A stretch of 64,000 nucleotides of DNA, from positions 1 through 64,000 of the forward strand of contig JAEZRV010000045.1 of NCBI GenBank assembly GCA_023444055.1, in the 5' to 3' direction. Source of the stretch: Bacillota bacterium (GTDB taxonomy: Bacteria > Bacillota > Clostridia > Acetivibrionales > DSM-1351). The translations under genes were made by a program, and so were the position numbers. The notes below the pieces were generated by a model. It had not been told where the DNA came from. It did no database searches and saw nothing but the letters and a program-made list of their open reading frames with translations. Positions 1 through 8,370 of this stretch are shown here, piece after piece. Positions within the stretch are counted from its first letter, which is position 1, and every line of letters starts with the position of its first letter.

Positions 1-91
1 GACAATACAGGAACCGGAGATTGAGGCAATTGTCAGAGAAATCTATCAGGGGGGTATTAATTTTGATAAGAGCTTATCTGGAATTTGCTAA
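1..91 (+). CDS. ABC transporter ATP-binding protein, C-terminal end (5' truncated by window)
   Basis: The frame starting at base 2 is open from the window edge to a TAA at 89-91. It ends with about 29 residues containing IQEPEIEAIVREIY. That pattern is typical of the tail of ABC-2-type ATPases of the DUF-4162/daunorubicin-exporter class, where a final helix follows 'EEPEIEEVI'. The next gene, an ABC-2 permease, overlaps its end by 29 bases, as expected for a translationally coupled exporter operon. Only the tail is visible, so no Walker motifs can be checked and the assignment rests on the tail plus context. Confidence 0.5.
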   Translation, partial: TIQEPEIEAIVREIYQGGINFDKSLSGIC

Positions 92-854
92 AAAGGCATT
101 TCAAAATAATATTGTATATAGGTTTGATTATTTTGTTGGTGTAATTAATACCCTAGTCATGATTTTTGTCAATATTTCCATCTGGAAGGCTATCTACGAA
201 GAGGAGGAAGTACTTGACGGGGTACAATTCAGGATACTAATGACCTACATAGTTATTGGATTTCTCATGCAGTGTATTTTTACAATGGATGAATACATAA
301 TCGAGAATAAGGTTAAATCGGGACTTATATCGTCTGACCTTTTGAAACCTATAAGCTTTAGGGTCTATATTTTCTCACACAATCTTGGAAATACAGCTTT
401 CAAATTGGTTATGCAGCTTATACCCGCACTTATCGTTTCGATACTTTTATTTCAGCTGCTGCCTCCTTTTTCCGTGGCTATGGGTATATACTTTGCAATA
501 AGTGCAATACTGGGATTTCTAGTGCTGTATTGTTTGAATTTTATAGTGTGGGTCAGTTCCTTCTGGTTTTTCTGGACCTTTAGTCTGGTAACAATAAAGG
601 ATGCTTTCGTAATGATTTTCTCAGGTGCACTGCTTCCTTTATGGTTTATGCCTCAGTGGCTTCAAGACTTTATTAAGCTTACTCCTTTTGACTCAATATA
701 CTTTACTCCGATATCCATTTATCTTGGGCAAGTACCGAGTGAAGACATCTTTATGACCATAGTCAGACAGGTTATATGGCTTGGAATATTATTTGTTATC
801 GGACAGATTTTATGGAAAAGTGCAACAAAGAGACTTGTTGTACAGGGGGGATAA
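63..854 (+). CDS. ABC-2 family exporter permease (first subunit)
   Basis: This 263-residue integral membrane protein has about six hydrophobic segments and an N-terminal cytoplasmic arm (LEFAKKAFQNNIVYRFDYF). It fits the ABC2_membrane_6-type permeases found as pairs with one ATPase. I chose the TTG at 63 because a GGGGGG ribosome site (49-54) lies eight bases upstream. Earlier in-frame TTG codons at 21 and 30 lack such a site. It overlaps the ATPase tail and is followed six bases later by a second permease. The three together should form an exporter, and its place at the head of the ACP cluster suggests it exports that cluster's product (inference). The substrate is unknown. Confidence 0.8.
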   Translation: MIRAYLEFAKKAFQNNIVYRFDYFVGVINTLVMIFVNISIWKAIYEEEEVLDGVQFRILMTYIVIGFLMQCIFTMDEYIIENKVKSGLISSDLLKPISFRVYIFSHNLGNTAFKLVMQLIPALIVSILLFQLLPPFSVAMGIYFAISAILGFLVLYCLNFIVWVSSFWFFWTFSLVTIKDAFVMIFSGALLPLWFMPQWLQDFIKLTPFDSIYFTPISIYLGQVPSEDIFMTIVRQVIWLGILFVIGQILWKSATKRLVVQGG

Positions 855-859
855 TTTTT

Positions 860-1699
860 ATGAGAGATAGTAGAATCTTCAGCATACCTGAACTGATAAG
901 ACTGTTTTTTAAGTTTTCACAATTAAACCTCAGGTCGATGCTTGAATATAAGTTTGATAGATTTTTACTGGCATTTGCAGTATTCTGCAGGGAAATGATC
1001 AGTATAGTAGTCATGTTCCTGATTCTTACACGCTTTATAAGAATTAAAGGTTGGGAAATGAATGAAATGTTCTTTCTTTACAGCTTTCTTTTCTTGTCCT
1101 ACAGCCTTTTTATATTCCTTTTCACAGGAATAAGGGATTTTGATGACATGGTTTACACCGGCGAACTTGACAGATACCTTTTAAGACCTACGGGACTAAT
1201 GTTTCAGATAGTATCTTCCAGAGTCGATTACTGTGCAACAGTTGGACATGGTGCCGTTGGAATTATTCTTTTTCTTAAAACAGCTGGTTCGGTTGGAATA
1301 GACTGGAATGCTACAAGTATTACATATTATATTTCAGCCTTAATCGGAGGGGCAATAATCCAAGCGTCAATATTTATGCTTTCATCATGCTTCAGCTTCT
1401 GGGCAGTAAAAACTATAAATTTACGTAACCTCATATTCTTTAATTCAAGGCGATTTGCAGGCTATCCAATAAGTTTTTATCCAGGAATAATCCAGAATTT
1501 GCTTATTTTTGTAGTTCCATTTGCATTTGTAAGCTATTTTCCGGCACAGTTCTTCCTCAGAAAGCCTGATATTAATATGTTCTGGAACGGATACCTTTAT
1601 CTTACACCCGTTGTCGGTGCTTTAATGTTTGTGTTGGTATATTCATTGTGGAGGTATGGCCTCAGAAGCTATAGCAGCACTGGTAATTCAATGTATTGA
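860..1699 (+). CDS. ABC-2 family exporter permease (second subunit)
   Basis: This 279-residue protein has six likely membrane segments and is homologous in layout to the preceding permease. The N-terminal arm includes LNLRSMLEYKFDRFLLAF, the usual amphipathic stretch before TM1. The ATG at 860 has a G-rich ribosome site at 845-850. The frame is open further upstream to 776, but that part overlaps the first permease and has no ribosome site. Paired permeases of this kind form a heterodimer with one ATPase. Expected location is the cytoplasmic membrane. The substrate cannot be read from sequence. Confidence 0.8.
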   Translation: MRDSRIFSIPELIRLFFKFSQLNLRSMLEYKFDRFLLAFAVFCREMISIVVMFLILTRFIRIKGWEMNEMFFLYSFLFLSYSLFIFLFTGIRDFDDMVYTGELDRYLLRPTGLMFQIVSSRVDYCATVGHGAVGIILFLKTAGSVGIDWNATSITYYISALIGGAIIQASIFMLSSCFSFWAVKTINLRNLIFFNSRRFAGYPISFYPGIIQNLLIFVVPFAFVSYFPAQFFLRKPDINMFWNGYLYLTPVVGALMFVLVYSLWRYGLRSYSSTGNSMY

Positions 1700-1748
1700 T
1701 ATAGTTGTTCTATAAATTTTGAAATAAATAATTTTAGGGGAGTGCCAA

Positions 1749-3320
1749 ATGAAAAAGTATAGAAATGTAATTGTTTTGGGGGTAGTTTTAGTAGCAGTTG
1801 CCGTTTTTCTTTGTGTAAAGTTCGTAAATTTCAGTGATGTACTCTTAACCTTTGGCTACTATGAAGACAAAGTCACAGTAATAAATACTGCGGATATACA
1901 CGGACATTTGGTTTACGATGACGATGTAGGAGGATACTATTCACTAGAAGATGTTAATGTCATTATGGGAATGCCTTTAATGAAGACTTTGATTGAAGAA
2001 GAAAAGGCAAAGAACAAAGAAAAGACTCTACTTTTTGACTGTGGAGATATGTTCCATGGACCGAATGAAGGTTGCATGGATCAGGGTAAACCAGCTGTGG
2101 AATGCGCAAATCTTATGGGCTATGATGGTGCGGTACCTGGGAATCATGATTTTAACTATGGAATCAAGAGATTCTTTGAGATTTCTGAAGAAATAAATTA
2201 TCCAATTATTTCATCAAATATTTATAAAGATGGAAAGCTTGCTTTTGAAGAATACAAGATTTTTGATGTTGGCGGGAAAAAAGTGGCGGTATTTGGACTG
2301 GACTTTAAGGAGTTGCTTGACTATTCAGATGCTAGGGACTTTGAAGATGTTTCTATAAAAGATCCTGTAGAAGTAGCAAAAAAACTGGTGCCGGAATTAA
2401 GAAAGAAAGCTGATGTTGTCATCCTATTGTCGCATATGGGGCCAAATATAGATGAAGAACTTGCAGGAAAGGTAAGCGGTATTGATATGATATTGTCTTC
2501 ACACCTCCACGACATTATTAAAACTCCAAAGGTGGTAAATGGAACATATATAGCCGAGCCAGGTGGATGGACAACACATATAGGTGTAACCAATTTCTAT
2601 TTCAAGGGAGGGAAACTCGCTAAAATTAAGTGGGACTTGATAAGCAGCAAGGATAAAGAAAAAGCAGATTCCAAGATAAATGCAATAGGACAGAAATATC
2701 ATGCGATTTCATATGAAACGCAAAAGGAAGTAATTGGTAAAACAGAGACGAAGTTAATTGGTATGAGAACAAAAGCCAGAACACAGGAAGTCAACCTTGG
2801 AAATCTGATGACGGATGCCATGAGAGAAGCTGCAAAGGCTGATATAGCACTCCTCAACGGAGGTGGAATAAGACAGAGTCTGGAAGAAGGAGATGTCAGA
2901 GTTTATGATATAGGAAAGGTTATGCCTTTTGATAATAGACTTGTAACTCTCGAGCTTAAAGGTGAAACGATTTATGAAATGATCGAAAAAGGACTGGACG
3001 TTTATCCAATGTCCTACAATGGAGGATTTCAGCAGGTTTCAGGTATTAAATATGAGTTTGATGCTTCAAAACCAGCGGGGAAAAGGCTTGTTAATATAAC
3101 TAAGGATGACAAACCACTGGATAAAGAAAAATATTACAAGGTTGCAACCAATGATTACCTTTATAAGGGCGGAGATTCAATGAAGATGCTCGTTGGGCAG
3201 AAGCAATTGGACAGTGGTGATTTGCTCAAGGATATCGTGGTTGAGTACTTTAAAAAGTACAAGACTATAAATCCAAAGGTGGAGGGCAGAATTAAGGTAT
3301 TAAATGAGAGATATAACTAA
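1749..3320 (+). CDS. Membrane-anchored 5'-nucleotidase / 2',3'-cyclic phosphodiesterase family protein
   Basis: This 523-residue metallophosphoesterase follows the UshA/YfkN plan. Residues 7-27 form a hydrophobic signal anchor. The dinuclear metal site is visible: NTADIHGH (D49, H51), DCGD (D100), GNHD (N132, H133) and later SHMG and SSHLHD. The C-terminal 5'-nucleotidase domain starts near residue 345 and has LGNLMTDAM and LLNGGGIR. Members hydrolyse nucleoside 5'-monophosphates or cyclic nucleotides outside the membrane. No sortase motif is seen, so anchoring is probably by the N-terminal helix. It lies 49 bases after the exporter permease, so it may act on an exported nucleotide-containing product or in purine salvage (inference). 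Confidence 0.85.
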   Translation: MKKYRNVIVLGVVLVAVAVFLCVKFVNFSDVLLTFGYYEDKVTVINTADIHGHLVYDDDVGGYYSLEDVNVIMGMPLMKTLIEEEKAKNKEKTLLFDCGDMFHGPNEGCMDQGKPAVECANLMGYDGAVPGNHDFNYGIKRFFEISEEINYPIISSNIYKDGKLAFEEYKIFDVGGKKVAVFGLDFKELLDYSDARDFEDVSIKDPVEVAKKLVPELRKKADVVILLSHMGPNIDEELAGKVSGIDMILSSHLHDIIKTPKVVNGTYIAEPGGWTTHIGVTNFYFKGGKLAKIKWDLISSKDKEKADSKINAIGQKYHAISYETQKEVIGKTETKLIGMRTKARTQEVNLGNLMTDAMREAAKADIALLNGGGIRQSLEEGDVRVYDIGKVMPFDNRLVTLELKGETIYEMIEKGLDVYPMSYNGGFQQVSGIKYEFDASKPAGKRLVNITKDDKPLDKEKYYKVATNDYLYKGGDSMKMLVGQKQLDSGDLLKDIVVEYFKKYKTINPKVEGRIKVLNERYN

Positions 3321-3385
3321 TTAAAAAGTTTTAATGAAAGATATAAATAATTTTATTTTAAAAAAATTTTTTGGGGGCGCAAATC

Positions 3386-3640
3386 ATGGCAAGTTTGGGG
3401 ATTGGGGAAGTTAAAGAGCGTGTAATGGAAGTAATTAAGAGAAATGCGGTATTCAATGCCGACAAAGTGAATGAAAATTCAAGAATAAGAAGAGATCATG
3501 GTATTGACTCAATCAAGCTGGTAGAAATGATCATTGACCTAGAGGAAGAATTTGATATAGAAGTTGACAGTGCTATGCTCAACTTTGAAAACTTTGCAAC
3601 TGTAGAGTTGATATCAAATTATGTAGCTGAAAGATTATAA
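3386..3640 (+). CDS. Stand-alone acyl carrier protein 1
   Basis: This 84-residue acidic helical protein contains DHGIDSIKLVE, the 4'-phosphopantetheine attachment motif with Ser in 'DSI', followed by the acidic helix EEEFDIEV. The ATG at 3386 is preceded by GGGGG at 3373-3377. A TTG at 3371 is in frame but sits on that ribosome site. The length is typical of a discrete ACP. It lies 13 bases before an acyl-AMP ligase, the usual arrangement for ligase-loaded carriers in non-ribosomal and butirosin-like pathways, so it is probably that enzyme's partner. No phosphopantetheinyl transferase gene is seen in the window. Confidence 0.88.
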   Translation: MASLGIGEVKERVMEVIKRNAVFNADKVNENSRIRRDHGIDSIKLVEMIIDLEEEFDIEVDSAMLNFENFATVELISNYVAERL

Positions 3641-3653
3641 ACAGAGGTGGAAA

Positions 3654-5141
3654 ATGAATATATACGATACACTTGTAAAGTCTGCTATTGAGTATCCTGA
3701 CAAGAATGCAGTCAGAAGTGCTGACCAGTGTTATACATATAAGGATATGCTGGAATATTCCATACAATTGGCAAGTCATTTGATTAATTTGGGACTGCCG
3801 AAAAAAGCAAAAGCTATTATTTATTTGAATGATTCAGCTGAATTTGTTGCAGCATTATATGGGATTAATATTGCAGGAATGGTTTTTGTACCTGTATCGC
3901 TTCAATCAAAAGACATCAGGCTTCAGGAGATAATCATGCATTCAGGTGCTGAAGTGATTATAACCTCAGGAAAGATGCTGGAGAATATTGAATCCATAGA
4001 TACAAAAGAAATACCCACATTAAAGAAGATAGTCCTTCTTGAAGACTTTACCCAGAGCGAAAAGTTAAAAGCTGAGTTGGACATCAGCAGTGTGTGTTAT
4101 GTTCAAGGCAAGGCTTCTGACGTTACGTGTCAGGATTGGGCAGAGGATGAGATGGCAGCTATTTTCTATATGACTGACAAGACGGGTAAGCCTAAAGGAA
4201 TCATGCTTTCAACGAGAAATGTTGTCAGCAATATGGAGGCAATAATTGATTATCTGAAAATGACAAGCAAGGATAATCTTCTTATCCTCAAACCTATGGC
4301 TATCGTTGGAACAGTTACTGGTGAGATCATAGCAAGTATGGCTGTAGGTGCTACTATTGTAATACTAAGCGGAATGATCCATGCAGGTATTGTTTTAAAA
4401 GCTATACAGGACTATAAGATAACAGGATTCTTTGCGGTACCTCTAATGCTCCATCAGATTGTTGAATATAAGAGGAAAGAAAAATATTCTACAGCTAGCT
4501 TAAGGTATATTCAGACCGGGGCTACAAAGCTGATAAAAGAAGATGTACAGCAGCTCTTGGACATGTACAAGGGAGTAGAATTCTATTATATTTATGGGCT
4601 TTCAGAGGCATCGCCAAGAGTACTTCATTTAAAGCCCGTGGATATGTTGAGAAAAGCAGGTTCAGTAGGAAAACCAGTTAAATATTGTACTGTAGAGCTT
4701 CTTGATGCAAATGGAAATAAAGTTAAAGCAGGAGAAATAGGTGAAATCTACGTACAAGGTCCTAATGTCATGCTTGGTTATTACAACTCGCCTGAATTAA
4801 CCAGTGAAGTTATTACTTCTCATGGCTTAAAGACCAGCGACTTGGCATATATGGATGATGAGGGGTACATATATTGGGCAGGTAGGGCTGACAATATGAT
4901 AAACCAGGGAGGTTTTCACGTTTATCCTGCTGAGATAGAAAAAGTTATCATGAAAAACGAAAAAGTGCAGTCCGTTAAGGTGGACGGAGTTCAGGATGAT
5001 ATATTAGGGCATAAAATAAGGGCTACTGTTACACCCAAAGCGGGTATCGGCATAAGCGAGGCAGAAATTTATGAATTTTGTTATAGGCATATGGAAGCAG
5101 TGAAGATACCTAAAGTTATTGAGATAGCTAAGGTTTTATAA
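3654..5141 (+). CDS. Acyl-AMP ligase (ANL superfamily), lacking the usual C-terminal lysine motif
   Basis: This 495-residue adenylate-forming enzyme should activate a carboxylic acid with ATP and load it onto a carrier protein. The P-loop near residue 172 reads TDKTGKPKG, a variant of TSGTTGKPKG. A5 is YGLSEASPR (near 315). A7/A8 are TSDLAYMDDEGYIYWAGR and NMINQGGFHVYPAEIE. The protein stops at KVIEIAKVL, just before the A10 segment that normally carries the catalytic Lys. The next in-frame codons after the TAA read GSEKVER, close to the A10 consensus S-G-K-I/V-x-R, so the stop may have cut off a once longer enzyme. The substrate cannot be predicted. The gene sits between ACP1 and a DUF3343 gene. 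Confidence 0.82.
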   Translation: MNIYDTLVKSAIEYPDKNAVRSADQCYTYKDMLEYSIQLASHLINLGLPKKAKAIIYLNDSAEFVAALYGINIAGMVFVPVSLQSKDIRLQEIIMHSGAEVIITSGKMLENIESIDTKEIPTLKKIVLLEDFTQSEKLKAELDISSVCYVQGKASDVTCQDWAEDEMAAIFYMTDKTGKPKGIMLSTRNVVSNMEAIIDYLKMTSKDNLLILKPMAIVGTVTGEIIASMAVGATIVILSGMIHAGIVLKAIQDYKITGFFAVPLMLHQIVEYKRKEKYSTASLRYIQTGATKLIKEDVQQLLDMYKGVEFYYIYGLSEASPRVLHLKPVDMLRKAGSVGKPVKYCTVELLDANGNKVKAGEIGEIYVQGPNVMLGYYNSPELTSEVITSHGLKTSDLAYMDDEGYIYWAGRADNMINQGGFHVYPAEIEKVIMKNEKVQSVKVDGVQDDILGHKIRATVTPKAGIGISEAEIYEFCYRHMEAVKIPKVIEIAKVL

Positions 5142-5178
5142 GGAAGTGAAAAGGTTGAAAGAAATTATTAATACATTT

Positions 5179-5262
5179 GAAGGAGGTACCGAGCCCATGC
5201 CATTTCTGTCAGAGAAATGTACATTTCTTTGATGTTCTTTGTGCGAAATGTTGGGCATGGGC
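5179..5262 (+). promoter_or_regulatory. Structured translation-initiation region with in-frame UGA ahead of the DUF3343 gene
   Basis: A strong ribosome site, AAGGAGG (5181-5187), serves an ATG at 5197 whose frame meets TGA at 5230-5232 after eleven codons. That same frame then runs on into the DUF3343 protein. The region is strongly self-complementary. GCCCATGCC (5193-5201) pairs with GGCATGGGC (5254-5262), ATTTC (5202-5206) with GAAAT (5245-5249), and 5213-5228 is a 16-base perfect palindrome. Both outer arms contain an ATG. This looks like a translational switch, a leader peptide, or a recoded UGA; the sequence alone does not decide. Confidence 0.5.
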
Positions 5263-5268
5263 ATGATA

Positions 5269-5532
5269 ATGGACAAATCATATTTGATAATTGCGAAAAA
5301 TACAGGTCAAATGATGCTGGTTGATAAAATAATGCGTGATAACGGAATAAAGACTGAGATTGTTCCAGCTCCGCCAAGACCAGGAATGGCATGTACAAAA
5401 GCTGTAAGAATCAGTGATTCTGATTTATCTTTTGGAAAGCAACTTTTATCTGAAAAAAAAGTTGAAGTAAATAGTATAGCCGCTGATGAGTCAATGGTGC
5501 TAGGAGAGTTTATTAATAGTAAATTGAATTAA
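5269..5532 (+). CDS. DUF3343 (putative Se/S carrier-like) small protein
   Basis: This 87-residue protein begins MDKSYLIIAKNTGQMM and contains IVPAPPRPGMAC, matching DUF3343. That small family is often beside cysteine desulfurase-like and selenium/sulfur-handling genes. The conserved Cys in GMACTKAVRI fits the family. The start is uncertain: ATGs at 5248, 5257, 5263 and 5269 are all in frame and none has its own ribosome site. The frame is open further back to 5155 except for one TGA at 5230. An EF2568-type cysteine desulfurase lies two genes downstream, which supports a role in passing sulfur (or selenium) to a carrier-bound substrate (inference). Confidence 0.65.
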   Translation: MDKSYLIIAKNTGQMMLVDKIMRDNGIKTEIVPAPPRPGMACTKAVRISDSDLSFGKQLLSEKKVEVNSIAADESMVLGEFINSKLN

Positions 5533-5577
5533 ATATAGCTACACATTTCATATTTAGAGTAGGAGGTGCATCTCGTA

Positions 5578-5823
5578 ATGGAGTTTAAGAGGAGTGACAT
5601 TATAAACATATTATCCAAGGCTTTGGATGTGGATATTAACGTATTATCACCAATAGGAGATGATGAGGATATTGGATCATATGGACTTGACTCTATAAAG
5701 GGAATACAAGCAGTGGTTTTTCTTGAAGAAGAATTCGATATTGAGTTGGCTGATGAAGATTTATTGTTAGAAAATGTTAATACCATTAATAAAATTAAGG
5801 AGACATTTGGAAAATACGTTTAA
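5578..5823 (+). CDS. Stand-alone acyl carrier protein 2
   Basis: This 81-residue acidic protein carries YGLDSIKGIQ, the phosphopantetheine Ser motif, followed by FLEEEFDIELADEDLL. The ATG at 5578 has AGGAGG at 5561-5566, eleven bases upstream. It resembles ACP1 but is clearly diverged, so the cluster has two carriers that may hold different intermediates. It is followed by a possible 27-codon ORF and the cysteine desulfurase-like gene. Confidence 0.88.
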   Translation: MEFKRSDIINILSKALDVDINVLSPIGDDEDIGSYGLDSIKGIQAVVFLEEEFDIELADEDLLLENVNTINKIKETFGKYV

Positions 5824-5850
5824 AATTTTCTGTATTCAAGGTGTGGATGA

Positions 5851-5934
5851 ATGAAATTTTATCTTCTCATGGACTATTCTCGAGTGGTTGATAAACTAAA
5901 TAGTAATAAAAATAAGGTTACTTGTCTACACTGA
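5851..5934 (+). CDS. Possible 27-residue small ORF
   Basis: An ATG at 5851 with AAGGTG (5838-5843) seven bases upstream opens a 27-codon frame that starts MKFYLLMDYSRVVDK and ends KVTCLH. It fills much of the gap between ACP2 and the PLP enzyme. Flanking bases TATTCAAGGTGT and ACACTGAATA form an imperfect inverted repeat around it. It could be a short peptide gene, a leader, or chance. Codon content gives no strong signal at this length and I do not recognise it. Confidence 0.25.
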   Translation: MKFYLLMDYSRVVDKLNSNKNKVTCLH

Positions 5935-5977
5935 ATATTTCTGTGCAATAAAGTAAGTTAAGGGAGGTTATGTTCAA

Positions 5978-7132
5978 ATGATATACCTAGACAATGCTGC
6001 GACTACTTACCCTAAGCCTGAGAAGGTGTATAAGGAAATGGACAGGTGTATGCGTGAATATTGCGCAAATCCCGGCCGTGGTGGGCATTTAATGTCAATA
6101 CAGTCAGGACAGGCTGTAATGGAAGTGCGTGAGAAAGTAAGCACGTTCTTTAATATCAGTAATCCTATGCAATTATGTTTTACAAAGAATGCTACTGAGG
6201 CTTTGAATATAGCGATTAAAGGAAGCCTTAAAGCAGGAGACCATGTAATAACAACAAGTCTTGAACACAATTCTGTTATGAGACCACTTAAGCTGCTTGA
6301 AAGAGACCTTGGTGTTGAAGTCACAGTTGTCAGGGGTGACGAATTCGGTGAAATTGACCCTAATGATATACAAAAAAGCATCAAAAAAAACACAAAGCTA
6401 ATAGCAGCTACCCTTTCATCAAATGTAAACGGAATACTTCTGCCTGTTAAGGAAATTGGGAAAATAGCCGGTGAAAACGAGATAATGTACTTGGTAGATG
6501 GATCTCAGGGAGCAGGAACAATAGACATTGATGTTGAGGATATGAATATAAGTATGTTGGCATTTCCTGGACATAAGAGCCTGATGGGACCTGTTGGAAC
6601 AGGGGGCTTGTATATCAGGGAAGGACTGAAAATTAACTCTATCCTGCAAGGTGGAACTGGAAGTAATTCTGAGGAATTTATACAGCCTGAATTCATGCCT
6701 GATCTTATGGAAAGTGGAACCTTGAACACACCGGGTATAGTGGGTCTGGGCTATGGCATTGACTTCATAAATAGCCAAGGCATTGAAAACATAAGAGCAC
6801 ATAAAAACCAACTTGTTAAAATGCTCTTTGAAGGTGTCCAAGAACTAAAAAATGTAAAGCTGTACAGTAAAAATAATATAGAAAAAAATTCTGGTATTGT
6901 AGCACTTAATTTCAAGGGTGTACCATCCAGTGAAATAAGCTATGTTTTGGACAAACTCTATAACATAGAGACGAGGGCTGGTATGCACTGTGCTCCTTTA
7001 GCCCATGATACATTAGGAACTTCAATTACAGGAGCAGTAAGGTTCAGTGTTGGCGTATTCAATACAGCTTCTGAAATAGGAGCAACGGTAAATGCACTTA
7101 AAGAAATATCATTAAGCTTAGGCAATATTTGA
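5978..7132 (+). CDS. Cysteine desulfurase family protein (class V aminotransferase fold, EF2568 type)
   Basis: This 384-residue PLP enzyme begins MIYLDNAATTYPKP, the hallmark of the EF2568-like branch (TIGR01977) of NifS/SufS relatives. The PLP lysine is in PGHKSLMGP (K200). The persulfide-forming Cys is in GMHCAPLAH (C338), so it should mobilise sulfur from cysteine (or selenium from selenocysteine) as an enzyme-bound persulfide. The start at 5978 has GGGAGG about a dozen bases upstream. In other genomes this branch often sits beside DUF3343 genes, and the same pairing occurs here inside a carrier-protein cluster. That suggests sulfur insertion into a small molecule rather than Fe-S assembly (inference). 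Confidence 0.85.
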   Translation: MIYLDNAATTYPKPEKVYKEMDRCMREYCANPGRGGHLMSIQSGQAVMEVREKVSTFFNISNPMQLCFTKNATEALNIAIKGSLKAGDHVITTSLEHNSVMRPLKLLERDLGVEVTVVRGDEFGEIDPNDIQKSIKKNTKLIAATLSSNVNGILLPVKEIGKIAGENEIMYLVDGSQGAGTIDIDVEDMNISMLAFPGHKSLMGPVGTGGLYIREGLKINSILQGGTGSNSEEFIQPEFMPDLMESGTLNTPGIVGLGYGIDFINSQGIENIRAHKNQLVKMLFEGVQELKNVKLYSKNNIEKNSGIVALNFKGVPSSEISYVLDKLYNIETRAGMHCAPLAHDTLGTSITGAVRFSVGVFNTASEIGATVNALKEISLSLGNI

Positions 7133-7190
7133 AATGCTTCAAAAATCAGTTTCCAAGAATGTACTGAATTATTATAGAGGGGGAATTTAA

Positions 7191-8348
7191 ATGCCACAAA
7201 GTGTAAAAGAATTGACAAAGGAAAGACAATTGGTATTACTATGCTCGAGAGGTGTTTTAAAAGAAGAGCACATAGAAGAGATTAAAACTATAATGGATGA
7301 AAATCTCGATTGGAAAGAGATATTGTACCAAGGGATAACCCACAGAACATTAAATATCATGTATTACCATTTAAAGAATCTCAGTCTTACGGACAAAATC
7401 GAAGAAGAAGTACTAAAAGCCATGAAGACACAGAGCAAGGTATATGCAATCAGGAATAAATCGTACTTTGAAGAGATAAAGGTTATCTTTGACAAACTGA
7501 ATGAAAATGGTATTCGTTTAGCGATTCTAAAAGGAAATTTTCTAGCTTCCAAGGTGTATCCTTCAGTTGAAACCAGAACATTTAACGATCTTGACTTCCT
7601 CATTGATGTAAGGGATGGAGACAAAATAGTAAAGATATTGGAGGACTTAGGTTATATTCAGGGTGAAGTAAATGAAAATGGGGATATAATTCCAAGTACA
7701 AGAAAGCAAAAAATGCTTCAACAACTAGCCTCAAACGAACTTCAGGAATGCCTAAAAAAGACAGATAATCCTTTCACACCAATGTTCCAAGTGGATTTAA
7801 ACTTTGATGTACTCTGGAAAGGAAATTGTCCTTGCGTAATCGATACGGCTGAATTGCTTGAAAGAGCTATAGAAGTTGATATTGATGGTGCAAATACACT
7901 TATTCTTGGCTATGAAGATTTCTTGATACAACTGTCATGCCATTTGTATAAGGAAGCTGCTTTGCTGCACTGGATCAGTGATCTAAGAGATCTTAAAATA
8001 TACAAGTTTGCGGATATACTAATGTTCGTTGAAAAATTCTCAGACAGGATCGACTGGGACAAGCTGGTATCCTTTAGTAAAAGGGTAGGATGTGAAAGCA
8101 TAGTTTATTACGCATTCTATTACGTAAACCTTATGTATGGACAAGTAATTCCAGAGGGTGTTATGAAAGCAATAGAGCCTGAAAGCAAAGAATATCTTGA
8201 TGAGTACGGTATTGAGAATGAAAAGCCATCTAAATGGCAGTTTGATTTCTTTACCAGAATGTTTGAGACAAGCAGGGTATTGGATGTAAGTGAGGATATG
8301 CTGGCAAACAAAAAAAGATTTTGGGATACAAAGAAACAGTCAACCTAA
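7191..8348 (+). CDS. Nucleotidyltransferase-like family protein (NTP_transf_5)
   Basis: This 385-residue protein contains LAILKGNFLASKVYP and then TRTFNDLDFLID (near residues 125-136). The paired acidic residues and preceding K-G fit PF14907-type nucleotidyltransferases, often seen in peptide natural-product clusters. The C-terminal half is helical and of unknown role. The start has GGGGG eight bases upstream. The gene ends 22 bases before the fumarase alpha gene. It may transfer a nucleotide to a substrate or carrier, but the actual reaction is unknown. The assignment rests mainly on the D-L-D motif and its flanks. Confidence 0.65.
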   Translation: MPQSVKELTKERQLVLLCSRGVLKEEHIEEIKTIMDENLDWKEILYQGITHRTLNIMYYHLKNLSLTDKIEEEVLKAMKTQSKVYAIRNKSYFEEIKVIFDKLNENGIRLAILKGNFLASKVYPSVETRTFNDLDFLIDVRDGDKIVKILEDLGYIQGEVNENGDIIPSTRKQKMLQQLASNELQECLKKTDNPFTPMFQVDLNFDVLWKGNCPCVIDTAELLERAIEVDIDGANTLILGYEDFLIQLSCHLYKEAALLHWISDLRDLKIYKFADILMFVEKFSDRIDWDKLVSFSKRVGCESIVYYAFYYVNLMYGQVIPEGVMKAIEPESKEYLDEYGIENEKPSKWQFDFFTRMFETSRVLDVSEDMLANKKRFWDTKKQST

Positions 8349-8370
8349 TTTTATAGATGGAGGATTTTGT

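Noticed and set aside
5230..5300. Bona fide selenoprotein call for the DUF3343 frame
   Set aside because: No convincing SECIS-like stem-loop follows the UGA and no selenocysteine genes are visible, so it is kept only as a hypothesis.
6007..6841. Long minus-strand frames opposite the cysteine desulfurase-like gene
   Set aside because: They are antisense shadows of a gene with clear PLP and Cys motifs, and have no ribosome site or domain.
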